Source: Planctomycetota bacterium
GTDB lineage: Bacteria; Planctomycetota; Brocadiia; SM23-32
Reading direction: 5' to 3'
DNA length: 6,020 nucleotides
Assembly (NCBI GenBank): GCA_018334735.1
Contig: JAGXLK010000174.1
Coordinates: forward strand, 1 to 6,020
This document shows positions 5,970 to 6,020 of this stretch, in pieces (within the stretch, counting starts at the first letter, position 1; each line of letters opens with the position of its first letter). The notes beneath the pieces were generated by a model, which searched no databases, was not told the DNA's origin, and was given only the letters and a program-made list of their open reading frames with translations. The position numbers were made by a program, and so were the translations under genes.

Positions 5970-6020
5970 TCAAAGTGTCGATAGTATCCCGCCGTCAACG
6001 TAGATGATCTGGCCGTTGAC
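5970..6020 (-). CDS. C-terminal fragment of a short-chain dehydrogenase/reductase (runs off the right edge)
   Basis: The last 16 codons and a TGA stop are present on the minus strand, reading VNGQIIYVDGGILSTL. This is the characteristic C-terminal end of classical short-chain dehydrogenases/reductases such as FabG-like and glucose-dehydrogenase-like enzymes (usual form TGQ-x-I-x-VDGG). The NAD(P)-binding and catalytic YxxxK parts would lie beyond the window, so the substrate cannot be named. The gene converges on the URO-D gene with 44 bases between the two stops. That gap (5926-5969) has only a weak imperfect stem (GATTGG near 5924 with CCAAATC near 5965-5971), not a clear bidirectional terminator. 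Confidence 0.8.
   Translation of the reverse strand, partial: VNGQIIYVDGGILSTL

Overview
The window is about 6 kb of ordinary bacterial chromosome, roughly half G+C by eye. It has four complete protein genes and a gene fragment at each edge. No rRNA, tRNA, CRISPR array, insertion sequence or phage feature is visible. The gene set is an Atg22-like major facilitator protein, a very hydrophobic DUF6785/DUF6784-type membrane protein and a divergent uroporphyrinogen-decarboxylase-fold protein. This combination suggests an uncultured bacterium near the Planctomycetes/Lentisphaerae/Hydrogenedentes/Omnitrophica groups. The taxonomic guess rests on remembered family distribution, not on a marker gene.

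Left arm (1-2123), all on the minus strand and read right to left. A UMF1/Atg22-like MFS transporter (2123-852) overlaps by 20 bases a PlsC-type 1-acylglycerol-phosphate acyltransferase (871-134). An 86-base spacer with a possible promoter follows. Then comes the first 15 codons of a third gene (47-1), whose product begins MSGIFGVCSQTNC. This resembles PurF-like class II glutamine amidotransferases, but Ser stands where the catalytic Cys is expected. The transporter/acyltransferase pair recalls the known LplT/Aas pairing in phospholipid repair, though that function is only inferred here.

Centre (2124-2394): a divergent control region of about 270 bases. It holds a plausible sigma70 promoter in each direction, two short inverted repeats, and a 9-base direct repeat bracketing the Shine-Dalgarno of the transporter gene.

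Right arm (2395-5925), plus strand. The DUF6785/DUF6784-type multi-pass membrane protein (2395-4578) is followed, after a 216-base spacer, by a URO-D superfamily protein (4795-5925) that lacks the signature residues of the haem enzyme. The two may form one unit, with uptake of an unknown compound followed by its processing (for example methyl-group transfer), but the substrate cannot be read from the sequence. At the right edge, on the minus strand, are the last 16 codons of a short-chain dehydrogenase/reductase (6020-5970), convergent with the URO-D gene.

The most interesting content is the pairing of two poorly characterised families on the right arm, the altered metal-site residues of the URO-D protein, the acyltransferase/MFS overlap, and the Cys-to-Ser change in the edge amidotransferase. 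I see no clearly new multi-gene system that is complete within this window.
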